A DNA stretch of 64,000 nt from Papaver somniferum (GCF_003573695.1 NC_039358.1:197249192-197313191), one strand, 5' to 3'. Positions 46,527 through 58,348 are shown, numbered from the stretch's first letter. Numbers and translations: made by a program. The notes: generated by a model from the sequence alone, not told the origin.

Positions 46527-47979
46527 CCTCCGTCAACCGGTCCTGTATAAGACATAAACTGTTAGTACATTGGATAATACATCTTTTCTCATCAATAAGT
46601 TGTGTAGCCGATATTAAGTTACAAGTTATCTGAGGCACATAAAGCACATTCTCTAGTCTCAATCCTCCAGGTAGAATAACAGTTCCTATCTTCTTAGACA
46701 ATGCAGACTTCCCATCTGGAAGTCCAATATTGCATGCCTTTATATCTTTTATCTCTATCATGTCATCCTTTTTATATGTAACATGATTTGTTGCCCCCGT
46801 ATCTACAATCCACACAGTTTTATTCTTCTTACCTTGGAGTTGAGGCGAGGATTTCTTGGAGTTTAAAAACTCAAGCACCTGTTGAAGTTGTGTTGCTGTG
46901 ACTCCAGTTAGACCTGACACTTCTGAGGAGGATGCTCCACCTGACTGCCTTGCGTCTGAGATGTTGAGGTTGTGTGCTCGAACCTGGTTGCCTGCACCTT
47001 GTTTACCTCCTCTACCACTGGTAAAGTTAGTGCCACCACGTCCTCTGCCATTTGTTCTGCCTCCTCTACCAGATCCTCTTCCACCTCTAGGTCTGTCTCC
47101 CCACCATTCTGGATATCCAATACGTTGAAAGCATCCATCCTCTGAGTGTCCATCTCTGTTACAGTGCTTGCAATGCTTGTTAGGATCATATGTATTGTTA
47201 AACTGACGTTGATCAGATTGCACTCTGAATGCCATCACATTGTCATGTACCTCCGTAGATATAGCTACTTCTCCTATACGCAGACGTTCCGAGTTGACTA
47301 TTGTCTGGTATGCTACATCTGTTGACGGCAATGGGTCTCTAGCCAACAGCTGTTCTCGCACGGAACTATACACAGAGTCTAATCCAATCAAAAAATAGTG
47401 TAAAAAGTCTTCTTCTCTCAACATACTTACTTGTGATGCGATATTACAAGTGCAATTACCACACTTGCACTGAGGTACCTTCATGTATGTCATCATCTCA
47501 TCCCATATCTTGTTGAGTCTCCCAAAGTACTCAGCTACACCTTCCGCTTTCTTTTGTTTGCACTCACTCAACGCAGTTTTCAACTGACAGAGTCTTGTTC
47601 CGCTCACAACACAGTACCTTCTCTTCAACTGTGTCCACATCAAGTTTGCATCATCATAGTCTCCCAAGCTCGATCTAATTGATGAGTCTAACGTGTTGCT
47701 AATCCATGAAACAAGCATCGACTGGACAGCAATCCACTCTTCCAACTGGTCACTATCTTCAGGTTTCGTGATTGTTCCATCAACAAAACCAAACTTTCTT
47801 TTAGCTATCAATGATCTTCTTATGGCTCTAGCCCATTCTTCATAGTTACTTCCCTTTAGAACAATCGGAGTGATGATGATACCTGGACCATCACTTGATC
47901 CTAGATGGTAAACTGGGTTCTTCTTCTGCATATCACACGCCATGTTTTTCCCTTTGGATGATTCTGGTTCGTCCTCCAT
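46510..47979 (-). CDS. Copia gag and protease
   Basis: 489 residues from MEDEPESSKGKNMACDMQ. The gag region contains [33 protein letters not shown] and FLIGLDSVYSSVREQLL. A zinc knuckle CKHCNRDGHSEDGC is followed by a Gly/Arg-rich stretch. The protease has WIVDTGATNHV (active-site DTGA) and ENVLYVPQITCNLISA. A one-base frame break near 46520 separates it from the integrase. Confidence 0.9.
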   Translation of the reverse strand: MEDEPESSKGKNMACDMQKKNPVYHLGSSDGPGIIITPIVLKGSNYEEWARAIRRSLIAKRKFGFVDGTITKPEDSDQLEEWIAVQSMLVSWISNTLDSSIRSSLGDYDDANLMWTQLKRRYCVVSGTRLCQLKTALSECKQKKAEGVAEYFGRLNKIWDEMMTYMKVPQCKCGNCTCNIASQVSMLREEDFLHYFLIGLDSVYSSVREQLLARDPLPSTDVAYQTIVNSERLRIGEVAISTEVHDNVMAFRVQSDQRQFNNTYDPNKHCKHCNRDGHSEDGCFQRIGYPEWWGDRPRGGRGSGRGGRTNGRGRGGTNFTSGRGGKQGAGNQVRAHNLNISDARQSGGASSSEVSGLTGVTATQLQQVLEFLNSKKSSPQLQGKKNKTVWIVDTGATNHVTYKKDDMIEIKDIKACNIGLPDGKSALSKKIGTVILPGGLRLENVLYVPQITCNLISATQLIDEKRCIIQCTNSLCLIQDRLTEDDWSG

Positions 47980-48017
47980 TGTTGTCTGTTAGGGTTCTTA
48001 ACCGGCTCGTGATGCCA

Positions 48018-48310
48018 TGTTAAGTTTGGTAATTGCTTGGTTTCATTCATTCATCACGTATCAATTTATACAAGACTCAACTTGGGTTCCAAGACACAAA
48101 CCCTAAACCTACCGACTTGAGACCGATTACTTGGGTCTCAAGATTGCTACGTACGGAAACGGACTCTTTACATAAACTGTTCAAGTCAGTCCATCTAGAT
48201 GGACTGTCCAGGTTGGTCTCAAAGCATGGTCTGTCCAAGTTGGTCTCAAAACATGGTCTCAAGACATAGTCTTGAGCCCACCACTACGTATCTCTACGTA
48301 TCTCTTAATA
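48018..48310 (-). repeat. 5' LTR of the Copia element in copy D
   Basis: Matches 43219-43511 at every position I compared. It is followed by the target duplication ATCTG. Confidence 0.92.
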
Positions 48311-49104
48311 ATCTGACAGCTTGGGTTCATACCCTTCACCTATGAGAATGTTGGAGGGTTTGATATTTCCATGAACTACAGGAGGATTGGATCTATCGTG
48401 CAAGTACTTTAGTCCTTTAGCTGTACCAGCTGCAATTTTCATCCTCGTATTCCAGTCCAGGGGATTCTCATTCCGCGGAAGATCTGAAAAAACACGATGA
48501 TACATTTGAATCGTATTAGTCCCGGCTGAACGAGGTCAATGCAAGAAAGAGATCGAGTTAGTAAGTCATCTTACCATGTAAATGATTTTTCAAGGATCCC
48601 AATGGCATGAATTCATAAACCAAAAACATCTGGTTTTTGTCATTGATGCTGTAACCTATCAGATCTACTATGTTAGGATGGTGCAAGAGGCTACACGTAC
48701 GAATTTTCGAAAACATTGTCTGTTCATGGCCTCTGTAGATTCTATATATCCTGTCCTCATCAACTTGTCTAATTGCAACATCCTGTGAAGATGATTTCTG
48801 TACATTTTTCACCACAAGAAAATTTTTGAGTCAATGCGAAGACTATGATGATAGCTAATGTAACTATAATTAAGATAGCATTTCAAAATTTTGTAACTAG
48901 TACACTAACCTGTCCACTGAGATTTAAGCAACCTTTGAATGTACGCCCGTATTCTTCTTCATCCAAAAGGAGTTCTGCTGCAAAATTCTTTGTAGCTGCA
49001 GCAAGTTCCTGAAATTTAAACTTAGTGATGCTGCTGGTATAATCTTCAGCGTCAATGTTACCTGCTGAGCTTCTACCGAATCTAAAAATTGATATTTGTG
49101 GCAT

Positions 49105-49713
49105 TTTTTCTATGTTATCTCGTCTTCTGGAGATTGATATCAGTTACTGGAAAAGAAAGATTGGAAACCAAACTTTAAAGGAAGGAAGAATATTGGCTTG
49201 TTAAGGACAATGGCTCACACTTATATGGTTGACATTCCTAATTACTGAGAATAAAGGTTCTCAGGCAGAGGAAGAGGAGGAGATATTGTAGTCAAGGCTA
49301 AAGGTGAAAGGAGGAAGGTACTTGCTTGTTTCCTGATGCTTTCAAAGTACTTACTTTAATACCAAAATAACTTGCTTTTTTTTCTTTACCAAGTTGAAAT
49401 TTTCCATTTTCGGCAATGCGTTTAAGTCTTGAGTATAAAGAAAATTTACAAGGTAGGGTCTAACGCGGTAATCCTAAACTAGGGTATTCCAGCCAAGCTA
49501 CACTCATGTTGACTACAAAGATAATTTTCCATCTTAAGCCATTTGAAAGTGTTGTAGTGGAGGACTGTTGGAATCTAGCTAGTTTGGTGGAGTGGGAGTC
49601 CAACTCCTAAGGCGTATGAAAAGTCAAAATTACCCTCATTTAGGGGCTTATGGAAACACTAGAGGGGCATGCCATATTAGACAAAATCGGGTCACTAGTT
49701 AGAAAAATGAAAA
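49105..49713 (-). repeat. 5' flank of kinase copy D
   Basis: Includes GGAGATTGATATCAGTTAC, TTGACATTCCTAATTACTGA, the conserved block GGTCTAACGCGGTAAT at about 49456, and TGGAATCTAGCTAGTTTGG (the empty site of the Gypsy insertion in copy B). It ends with AAATGAAAA (49705-49713), the left target duplication of the next element. Confidence 0.65.
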
Positions 49714-49917
49714 GGAGAAATTAGGCTCAGGCCCAACCCATGGATAACCCATAATATGAGGCCCTTAATTAAAAAAAGTTTAAATCTAGGCCCCGAGTTT
49801 TTAAAAGACCTTGATACCCTTATGCATATTGTCAAGCCCATAATTAAATAAAATTTAAATCTAGGCCCAAAATTATTAAATCTAAGCCCGAAATTATTAA
49901 AATACAGTGCGAAGGTG

Positions 49918-52660
49918 TAAACAGAAGTTACACATGCATATGGCATGTGTAACCAGAAGTTACACATCCTTATGATATGTGTAATGCAAAGTTACACTTG
50001 TATATATATGCAAATAAATAGACATCAAAAAAAAAACACAAAAAAAAAAGTTATTACTTTAATATTCATTTACAATAATTTCTTAGCATGTGTAACTAGA
50101 AGTTACACACGCATCTGTTTAGTGTAATTGAGAGTTACATATGTGTCTATCTAGTGTAACTGAGAGTTACACATGCATATGACTTGTGTATTCAGCGTCA
50201 ACTCCAGTTCCAGCGAGACCATTACCACGTTTAAGCAATTAGCTTTTATGAAGTTATCTAAAACCTGAAATATAACAACAAGCAATCAGTATTTATACGA
50301 TTAAAATGAACAGTACATAAAACAATGTATATTTCAGTTTCACAAGCATCTGACTAGTGTAGCTAGCGGTTACACATGCATCTGAATTGTGTAACTAGGA
50401 GATACACATTCACCTGGCTAGTGTAGCTAGCAGTTACACATGCATATGACTAGTGTAACTAGGAGTTACACATACATATTGATATGTGTACCCAAAATCA
50501 GTATGTGTAAGTAAAAGTTACATATGCATATCCCATCAAATTAGCATGTGTAACTATAAGTTACATATGCATATCCCATCAAATTAGCATGTGTAACTAT
50601 AAGTTACACATCTAATTTGCATGTGTAACTAGTAGATACACATTTATGTGGCTTGTGTACCTAGAAGTTACATATTTAATTAGCATGTGTAACTACTAGT
50701 TACACATCCATAGTCTGCCAATGCTAGTTAAACGTGCAAATTGTCATGCATATGGCTTGTGTGATGTGCAGTTAAACAGATGTATGAGTTAAGTGAAACC
50801 ATTCCAGACCTATATCCATATACTACCTTTCAAGAAAAAGAAGTAGCTAGTCGTAAGTAATCAAGAAGCTAGAACACTTCTCAGGTACGTATAAATACAA
50901 CTTCCGTATAAATACAACAATGTATATTCCGTTTCACAAAACATCTGACTAGTGTAGCTAGCAGTTACACATGCATATAACATGTGTAATTAGGAGTTAC
51001 ACATTCATATTAGTATCTGTACCCAAAATCAGTATGTGTAAGTAAAAGTTACACATCTAATTAGCATGTGTAGCTCGAAATCCCACATCTAATTAGCATG
51101 TGTAACTAGAAATTACACATCTATTTAGCTTGGGTAACTAGAAGTTACACATCCACTTAGTTTGTGTACCTAGAAGGTAAGCAACAATTATCCTATCTAT
51201 GTAGCTTGTGTAACTAGAAGTTACACATCCACTTAGTTTCTTATGATATCCCTTTTCATAAGAACCTTCAATATATAGAACATAAACTTTATATCCCAGG
51301 ATGTGTAACAGCTAGTTACACATCCTGCTAGTTACTGTTAGATCATCTCCAAACTGAATGATGGCCCTTTACTGAGAACAAGCTGGCCATAAAGAAACTT
51401 CCAACCAATGTTATCTAGTAATTCCAATATGATTGATATACCTTTTCATAAGAACCTGCAAATATAGAACATAAACTTTATATCCTAGGATGTGTAACTA
51501 GAAATTACACATCTATTTAGCTTGTGTAACTAGAATTTATGCATCCACTTAGTTTGTGTACCTAGAAGGTAAGCAACAATTATCTTATCTATATAGCTTG
51601 TGTAATTAGAAGTTACGCATCCACTTAGTTTCTTATGATATCCCTTTTCATAAGAACCTTCAATATATAGAACATAAACTTTATATCCCAGGATGTGTAA
51701 CTGCTAGTTACACATCCTGCTAGTTACTGCTAGATCATCATCCAAACTGAATGATGGCCCTTTACTAAGAACAAGATGGCCATAAAACAACTTACAACCA
51801 ATGTTATCTAGTCATTCCAATATTCATGATATACCTTTTCATAAGAACCTGCAAATATAGAACATAAACTTTATATCCTAGGATGTGTAACTAGCAGTTA
51901 CACATCCTGCTAGTTACAGGTTTCAGATAACTAGCAGTTAGACATCCATATGCCAACATATATGGATACCTAGAAATGTGAAAATCACAATCAAATTTTA
52001 TGAGTCATGTTTACCTGAAGCTCACTCGACAACACCATCCTCATCTGCTTAACCACTTTTGTGGTATCAATATCAACTCCACCACTCCCTGCAATCCATA
52101 CATACACGTAAAAAATGTATAGAGTCATTAAGAACCTTATTTTTCTGAAACTTCATTTGGTCAAACAAAAAATTCACAACAATTCACAAAAAACAAAAAA
52201 CAACAGAAAAATACAAATTCCATGCTAAAAAAACAACATGATACATATGTTCCACATACTGTATAACAAAAAACAGCATGTCTACATCATCAATTTGAAG
52301 TTGTTCTTCTGCAACAACATTGTTTCTTCATCCTCTTCTCAGTATCAAACAAAAACTCACAAGAAATTCACAAAAAACAAAAACAACAAAAAGATATATA
52401 TACAAATTCCATGCTAAATATACAACATGATATACATGTGTAACCTTATGTTACACATACTGTATAAAAAAACAGCATGTCTACATCATCAATTTGAAGT
52501 TGTTCTTCTGAAACAACATTGTTTCTTCATCCTCTTCTCAGTATCAAATAAAAAACTCACAACAAATTCACAAAAAACAACAGAAAAATACAAATTTCAT
52601 GCTAAAAATACAACAAGATACATATGTGTAACCTCAAGTTACACATACTGTAACAAAAAA
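49918..52660. repeat. Array of about 33 foldback units
   Basis: Consensus ATGTGTAACTAGAAGTTACAC plus AT: 10-bp complementary arms around 3 nt. Spacing is often 35-45 bp but irregular, with gaps. Variation concentrates in the centre (AGA, AGG, ATA, AGC, CTA). A 400-bp segment is duplicated within it (about 51170-51570 and 51571-51950). Confidence 0.85.
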
Positions 52661-52735
52661 CAGCATGTCTACATCAATTTGAAGTTGTCCTTCTGAAACA
52701 AAATTGTTTCTTCATCCTCCTCTCAGTATCAACAA
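52155..52735. repeat. Three tandem copies of a 190-bp unit
   Basis: Units starting near 52155, 52351 and 52548 share TTCACAAAAAACAA, ACAGCATGTCTACATCA, CAATTTGAAGTTGT and TTGTTTCTTCATCCTC. Two of them keep one foldback unit each. Confidence 0.75.
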
Positions 52736-53690
52736 AATATAAACAACAAATTCACAAAAAATTCTCGGATCGGACATGCAAGAACAACAAATAATCGAAA
52801 AAAAAATGAAAAAAGTTTTGAAATCAAGCCAAATAAAATTCGTACCTAGATTTGTTGTTTTCCTTCTTCTGAAACAATATTATTTCTCTTCTTGTTCTCA
52901 GTATCAACCAAATAAAAAAATATAAAAACAAAATAAGAAAGATCCAAATCATAAAAATCGAAATCAATGGAATTCAAGACTAGATCGAAAACACACTATG
53001 TTGATTTCTCTATTCCAACCTGTTTTCTTCCTCTTCTCAGACTCAGCAAAATCCAAGCAAAAAAAACGATAATCAGTAGAAAATCGAAATTAAAAAATAG
53101 ATCAGAAAAAACTAGTGAATCAAACCTATTTTATACAAACAGAAAATAAAAATTGATACAAACCTATTTGTTGTTCTTCAATGCAGCGTCTTCCTCTCGT
53201 CAGATCTGAAAACAACTGAATCAATTCAACGATTTTCTGGGAAATATGTGTTGTTCTTCCTCTCGTCTTCAATACAGCGAATCAAAAATCAACGCACTTG
53301 TTTGTTGTTCTTCAATGCAACGATTTTGTGAAGAAACAATTCGAATTCGGAAGATTTAATATCATGAAGAGAAAATCTAGTGAAAGGAAGATGCAGATAC
53401 AATTTTGCCGAGAGATCTTTTGCCGAGAGAGAGAAAGTGAAACAGGAAATGAATCTGGAAATGAAACTCATAGCCTATTTTATTAGGTATATATAGTCAA
53501 GGGTATTTTTGGTATTACTAATTTCTTCCAAACCCTAAACTTTATTACCAAGCCCTGAAATCTAAAGTTCTGGGCCTAGAAATATCAAAAAGTTTAATTA
53601 TGAAGTTTATAGTAATGAATCCATTTGGTGGGGCTTGAAAATATAGAACCCATTTAGTTGGGTGATTCTAGTATTTTTCACAAATGAAAA

Positions 53691-54800
53691 TCCCCGTATC
53701 CGAAATGTTTTTACAATGGATAAACAATTCTCGTTTAATTAGTATTGACAGTTAATTTATTTAGATAATTTCGGTGTTTTGGAGCGCAGAAGAAGTGAAG
53801 TAAAGAGAGGGAAAAGAGATATTTTGAAAAACTCTGAAAAGATGGATTATTTAGGTTTTTCAGATAGGTTTATGATGGCTTCTTTTTCCTTCCAAAAACT
53901 TAACCGTAGGTCATTTTTACGGCTAGGAAACGATGAACTTGTAATTGTGATTTGCTGAAATTGGGAAAAACACAATCGTAGCTCATTTTACAATTACATC
54001 AAGATAGAAAAGAAAAAGAAAACAGTCGTAGAGGTATTTATGGTTAAGTAAACTGATTACATTCTCAGCCGTAAAGGTTTTTGTTTGTTAGCTTTTGTTT
54101 TTACGGTTGAGAAATTAAATGACATTACGGTCGAGAAACTTTTTTACGGTTGGGTTCGAAGTTCTTTAACCTAGACATAACAAATTCACAGAATGAGTCT
54201 ACGGTTAGAAAATAAAGTTTCCTAAGTGTAGATGGTAATAAATTGTTTTTGACATGCTAAAGAGATAATATTTTCATATAGCATCTCCTATGTAAAAATT
54301 AATCACGTCAAATTTAATCCGAAATATTAGACATCATGAAGATAATCCCTGTAAAATTTATGAACACCAAAAAATATTTTATAAAATCTCATAATGTAGC
54401 CGAATTGTTTTGATAAGCAGAATATTAACCTGATAGAGTTTGTTTTTTCAGGTTTTTATTAATATTCAGAATTTGTGCATAACGTAAAACTTAATTATAG
54501 ATCATGAACTAATTATCATCGAAACCCTTTCTAAAATTCTTAATTTGGAGTTTTTGTTTGGAAGGTATGATAATTTTAAAAAATTTGTGCATGTATATCC
54601 AAAATATGACACATCATTAGGGATTAGAGAAGTCAGCAAACCAGTCAGAATATATTACATAGAGATGATATGCTTTTGACTGGAACACTTAATTCATATT
54701 CTTGTTTTATTTATGGAATACCATTCAAACTAGTGCATTACAATGTATGTAAGAAGAGAGTGGAATCTAATAAATTTGATTTAAAATTTTCAAATTCTTG
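53691..54800. repeat. Segmental duplication block shared with 17246-19150
   Basis: Resumes B-block homology (TTTTTACAATGGATAAA, TTCTTTAACCTAGACATAAC, AATATTAGACATCATGAAGA). It holds no convincing ORF. Confidence 0.6.
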
Positions 54801-54950
54801 ACACTCCCTATCCTTTTTATCTATGTGGGTGACGAAAATGATGAACCCCTAATAAATGGCATAGGCCGAGAATTAGTCGGGTTTCAAACTCCCAGACAAA
54901 CAAAAAGCAAATGGTGAGTTGAAAATTGTGTGTTTCTTTTTTTTTTGCCA

Positions 54951-55170
54951 ATTTTAGAACGTTGAAAGACCATGGGCAGGTTGGTCTCACGCGGTAATAC
55001 TAGCTTTGGGTATTTCTTTCAAGCTAAGCAATTTTTTGACTACAAAGAATTGATCCCATTTTAAGCCGTTTTCAGAAAAGAAGTAAACTATGGTCTTGAC
55101 CCACTCCTTTGAAGTAAGGTTGAAACATCACAATCCCATTTATTATAGGGAATCTTGCTCTTGAGTTGAG
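54951..55170 (-). repeat. Orphan copy of the kinase upstream block
   Basis: GTTGAAAGACCATGGGC, GGTCTCACGCGGTAATACTAG and TCTTGACCCACTCCTTTGA match 61963-62150 closely and the copy A block more distantly. No kinase gene lies at the expected distance to its left, so a gene copy has probably been lost here. Confidence 0.5.
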
Positions 55171-55499
55171 CAAACCTTTGGTCAGGGAGTGCAACACATA
55201 TGGAATACTCCATATTTTGGTCATTGCACTGCATTTGAAATACTCCATATATATGCTCATTTTATCTGCTAGCTGGTGGCACTGCTTATTAAGCTTATCA
55301 GCACGCAATCAGGAACATATAATCTTTAAGTATTCCTATTTATTAGACTTGCTAAATTATGTTTCGAAGGAAGCTACAATTTGCAAGAATCATTTCAAGC
55401 CTAAACTAACATCAAAATACTGGAAGAGCTGCCAGTTTAAAAGAAGTTCGTAGAGCTTTTCATTCTTTAAGTCATCCCACCCCATTTAGTAAAGAGACA

Positions 55500-56366
55500 G
55501 TCATGGACATGTCTCCGTTGCAGTTTTAGTCTTTCCTTCTCAAAGTTGCCAATTGTCAGAGTGCCTGCTCTCTTAGCCTTTCCTTCTGAAGCTAAATCGG
55601 TTTGAACGTTCACCGCATTATCTATACGAGGCCTTTAGATATCTTTACGTTGTAAACAGTTCACTCATTCAATGAGATTCAATCAGCTGGTATCATCTCA
55701 TCTGCATCTGTTGAATTTTTCTTTTTCCCTTAAAAATGCTTGTAAAATAAACAAGTAAACAGTTCACTCATTCAATGAGACTAGGCTTAGTCTCTGCATT
55801 GCGCCCTGAAATCAGTTCAAGCAAGACAACGCCAAAACTGTAGATGTCGGATTGTTGAGTGAGTTCCAAATCGGAATAAAATTCAGGTGCATGCTTAGAT
55901 CCAAAGACCCGTAAGGCTCTGGAATGCGTTCTTTAAACCCCAGGAAATCTGACAGCTTGGAGCTATATCCTTCGCATAGGAGAATGTCGGAGGGTTTGAT
56001 ATTTCCATGGATTACAGGAAGATTTGACATATCGTGCACCAGCTGCAATTTTCATCCTCTTAACTGTAGAACCTAGACATGATTTTCTCATTAACTTGTC
56101 TAACTGCAACCACCTGTGAAGTTAACATTTGTACATTACTCACCACAAGTAATTCAAAAACAAATTATGATTCAATGCAAAGACTACAATAGCTAATGTG
56201 ATGATAATTGGAACAGCTAAAATGGACAGTACTAGCTAACCTGTCCACTCTTTAAGCAACCTTTGTACTTATGCCCGTAGTCTCCATCACCCAGAAGGAA
56301 TTCTGGTCCGAAATTCTTTGTGGCGGAAGAAAGTTCTTGAAACTTAAACTTAGTGACGGCAGTATG
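55500..56366 (-). pseudogene. Copy E: degenerate RLCK-VII-like remnant
   Basis: A fragment of the last exon (55500-55662), exon 3 (about 55775-56060, with IHGNIKPSDILL and [12 protein letters not shown]), a scrap of exon 2 keeping V-A-V-R (about 56085-56135), and exon 1 (56241-56366) without an intact glycine loop. Stops and deletions are frequent. Exon 1 ends at the Copia LTR that begins at 56367. Confidence 0.75.
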
Positions 56367-56909
56367 TGTTAGTTAATTGAAGACTAATTAATTATTTCCT
56401 AAAGTTAGCCATGATATTTTAGGAAAGGGGTTTCCTAAACCGGTTATGATTCTTGGTGGCCAAGTTTGTAACCTATATAAATAGGTAATTAGGCCTTGTA
56501 GAATTGTATTGTGTAGAAAACGATTAAGAGATCGGTGAGAGATTTCTTGTATAGCTTTTAGGGTAAAAAGCTAGGGTTTCGTTGTGAGAGCATATTGGTG
56601 AGGAACAAGAGACAAGGTTATCGTCTCGGGTAATTGTTGCGGTGTAACCAAGGGTTTGCTGGGATTCACACGACGTTGTAATCGTTTTTCTTCATAGTGG
56701 ATTTGAGTTGGTGCAGCTCAAAGTGGACGTAGACGATATATACAAGTTGTATGTATTGGTCGAATCACTATAAATCTTGTGTCTTGTGAGTTGATTTATC
56801 TTTCTCGTATTATTATAGTTGCTTGTGCTTGGTTTACTTATTATTCATCATAATATCTAAAGATCCGTTATTTCGCGGTTGTCAGTGATTCCATAAGAAA
56901 ATCCTGACA
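56367..56909 (+). repeat. Left Copia LTR
   Basis: TGTTAG...CTGACA, 543 bp, with TATA in CCTATATAAATAGG (about 56474-56487). The primer-binding site TGGTATCAGAGC follows at 56912-56923. I find no second copy in the window. Confidence 0.8.
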
Positions 56910-56969
56910 ACTGGTATCAGAGCTCGGGTTAGAGCTTTAGGGTTCATAGTACGATTCGAGTGGGAGTTA

Positions 56970-58336
56970 TGGGCAATAATAACGAAAGTACGATAGCTAG
57001 GGTTAAAGTTTTTAATGGAAAAACTTTGCGTTTTGGAAGTCTCAGATGGAAGACTACCTATATGAGAAAGACCTTGCTGATCCATTGGGTGGAGTTACGA
57101 AAAAGGGAGCACGCAAAGACGATGAAAGGACAACTCTTGATCGCAATTGTGTAGCCGTGATCCGTTGATGTCTAACGGAAGAAGTCTACAATAACGTACA
57201 AGAGGAAACTAGTACGAAGGATCTTATGGATAAACTTGAAAAGTTTTATCAAAAGTCATCAGCCTCGGGGAAGATTATTGTCTGAACAATTATTTAATCT
57301 GAAGATGCAAGAAGGCGAAGCGATTTCAGCACATCTTGGGAAGTTTAAATCGATTATTTCTCAGCTTTCAAAAGTTAGTATTACTTTTGATGATGAAGTT
57401 CAAGCTTTACGGTTGTTGTCGTCATTACCAAAGAGTTGGGAGACTGCAAGGAAAACCATTAGCAATTCTGCAGGGAGCGAGAAGTTGAAGCTTGATGATG
57501 TGCAACAAAGGTTGATCGCTGAAGAGGAGAGAAGAATAGAACAAGGTTATGGTTCTAGTACTTCAAGATCGTCCTTAAGTATGCAAGAAGAAGATAGCGG
57601 CAGGAGTTCAAATCGGAACAACAACAAAAAATCTAGATGGAAGTCTAGAGGAAAGTCTTGGGGGAGATCTCAATCCCGGACTAGAGGTGTTGTTGAGTGT
57701 TGGGCGTGTAAGAAAGTAGGACACTACAAACGCGATTGTCCGGAAAACAAAGGTGCTAATAATGGTGGAAACAAAGGTAATCAAGGAGAGGTCAACGTAG
57801 TTGAAGCTGCAGAACCGGTGAAGGTCCTTGTTGAAAACAAGAAGGTGATTACGGAAGGTTTTCTATTACTCTCTGAGGACAAGCAAGATGAGTCATGGAT
57901 TATAGACTCGGGAACTTCTTTCCATGCAACTGGTGACAAGAGTATTATGATCTCTTATAAGGAAGGATACTATGGCCAAGTATTCTTAGGTGACGGTGAA
58001 GCATGCAACATCATTGGTTTGGGTGATGTGATCTTGAAAGTCAACGGTTCAACATGGAAATTGAAGGATGTACGACACGTTCCAAATTTGAAGAAGAACA
58101 TGGTGTCTGTGGGCCAAGTTTGTGATGATGATTGTGAAGTTATGCTTACGAAACACAATTGGAAAGTGAAGAAAGGAGCTATGGTATTAGCTCGTGGAGT
58201 TAGAGTCGGTAATCTGTACCGGACTTTAGACGGAACTACTTTAGCAGTGGCTAGTAGTGGTGAAGACACTAACTTATGGCATAGAATATTAGGTCACATG
58301 AGTGAGAAGAACATGAAGATTCTATGTTCGGGATGA
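56970..58336 (+). pseudogene. Copia gag and protease
   Basis: The gag N-terminus starts at MGNNNESTIARVKVFNGK and is broken by frameshifts near 57050-57235. It then stays open from 57236: LSEQLFNLKMQEGEAISAHL, RLLSSLPKSWETARKTI, zinc knuckle CWACKKVGHYKRDC, protease WIIDSGTSFHAT, and the pre-integrase NLWHRILGHMSEKNMKIL ending at a stop (58334-58336). Confidence 0.8.
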
Positions 58337-58348
58337 TATCTACCTAAG

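Larger units (their letters stand above)
43219..48310 (-). mobile_element. Ty1/Copia retrotransposon, nearly complete, identical LTRs
   Basis: 5092 bp, LTRs 43219-43511 and 48018-48310, target duplication ATCTG (43214-43218 and 48311-48315). The primer-binding site TGGCATCACGAGCC (rc within 48002-48017) resembles initiator tRNA-Met complement; a G-rich tract lies beside the 3' LTR. The order is gag, protease, integrase, RT, RNase H. By eye the two 293-bp LTRs show no difference, so the insertion is very recent. Four single-base frame breaks interrupt the polyprotein. Confidence 0.93.
42602..49104 (-). pseudogene. Copy D: RLCK-VII-like pseudokinase split by a young Copia element
   Basis: Exons: 48910-49104, 48575-48797, 48311-48483 plus 43010-43213 (one exon split by the Copia element), and 42602-42898. 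With one copy of the ATCTG duplication left out, exon 3 is 377 nt and exon 4 is 297 nt, exactly as in copy A. The gene was therefore open (363 aa) until the insertion. Key sites: DEEEYG in place of the glycine loop, [13 protein letters not shown] and SDFLLLKE, then [16 protein letters not shown] and ADPLLNG. It starts MPQIS, with no Gly2. Loss of the glycine loop makes nucleotide binding even less likely than in copy A. Confidence 0.85.
49714..53681. mobile_element. Non-autonomous DNA element packed with near-palindromic GTGTAACT/AGTTACAC units
   Basis: Flanked by the 9-bp duplication AAATGAAAA (49705-49713 and 53682-53690). The B block around 17246-17260 shows the undisrupted site. Ends have weak inverted similarity (GGAGAAATTAGGCTCAGGCC against GTGAAAAATACTAGAATCA). 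A 9-bp target duplication suggests a Mutator-like element, but no transposase is encoded. About 33 units of the form GTGTAACT-AGA-AGTTACAC lie at 49918-52660. The left end has GGCCC-rich repeats with TTTAAATCTAGGCCC, and the right part has AC-rich repeats. Confidence 0.6.

Noticed and set aside
49918..52660. Regularly spaced palindromic repeats resembling a CRISPR array
   Set aside because: Spacing is irregular, units vary in the centre, spacers are partly repeated, the genome is a plant nuclear one, and a transposon target duplication bounds the region.
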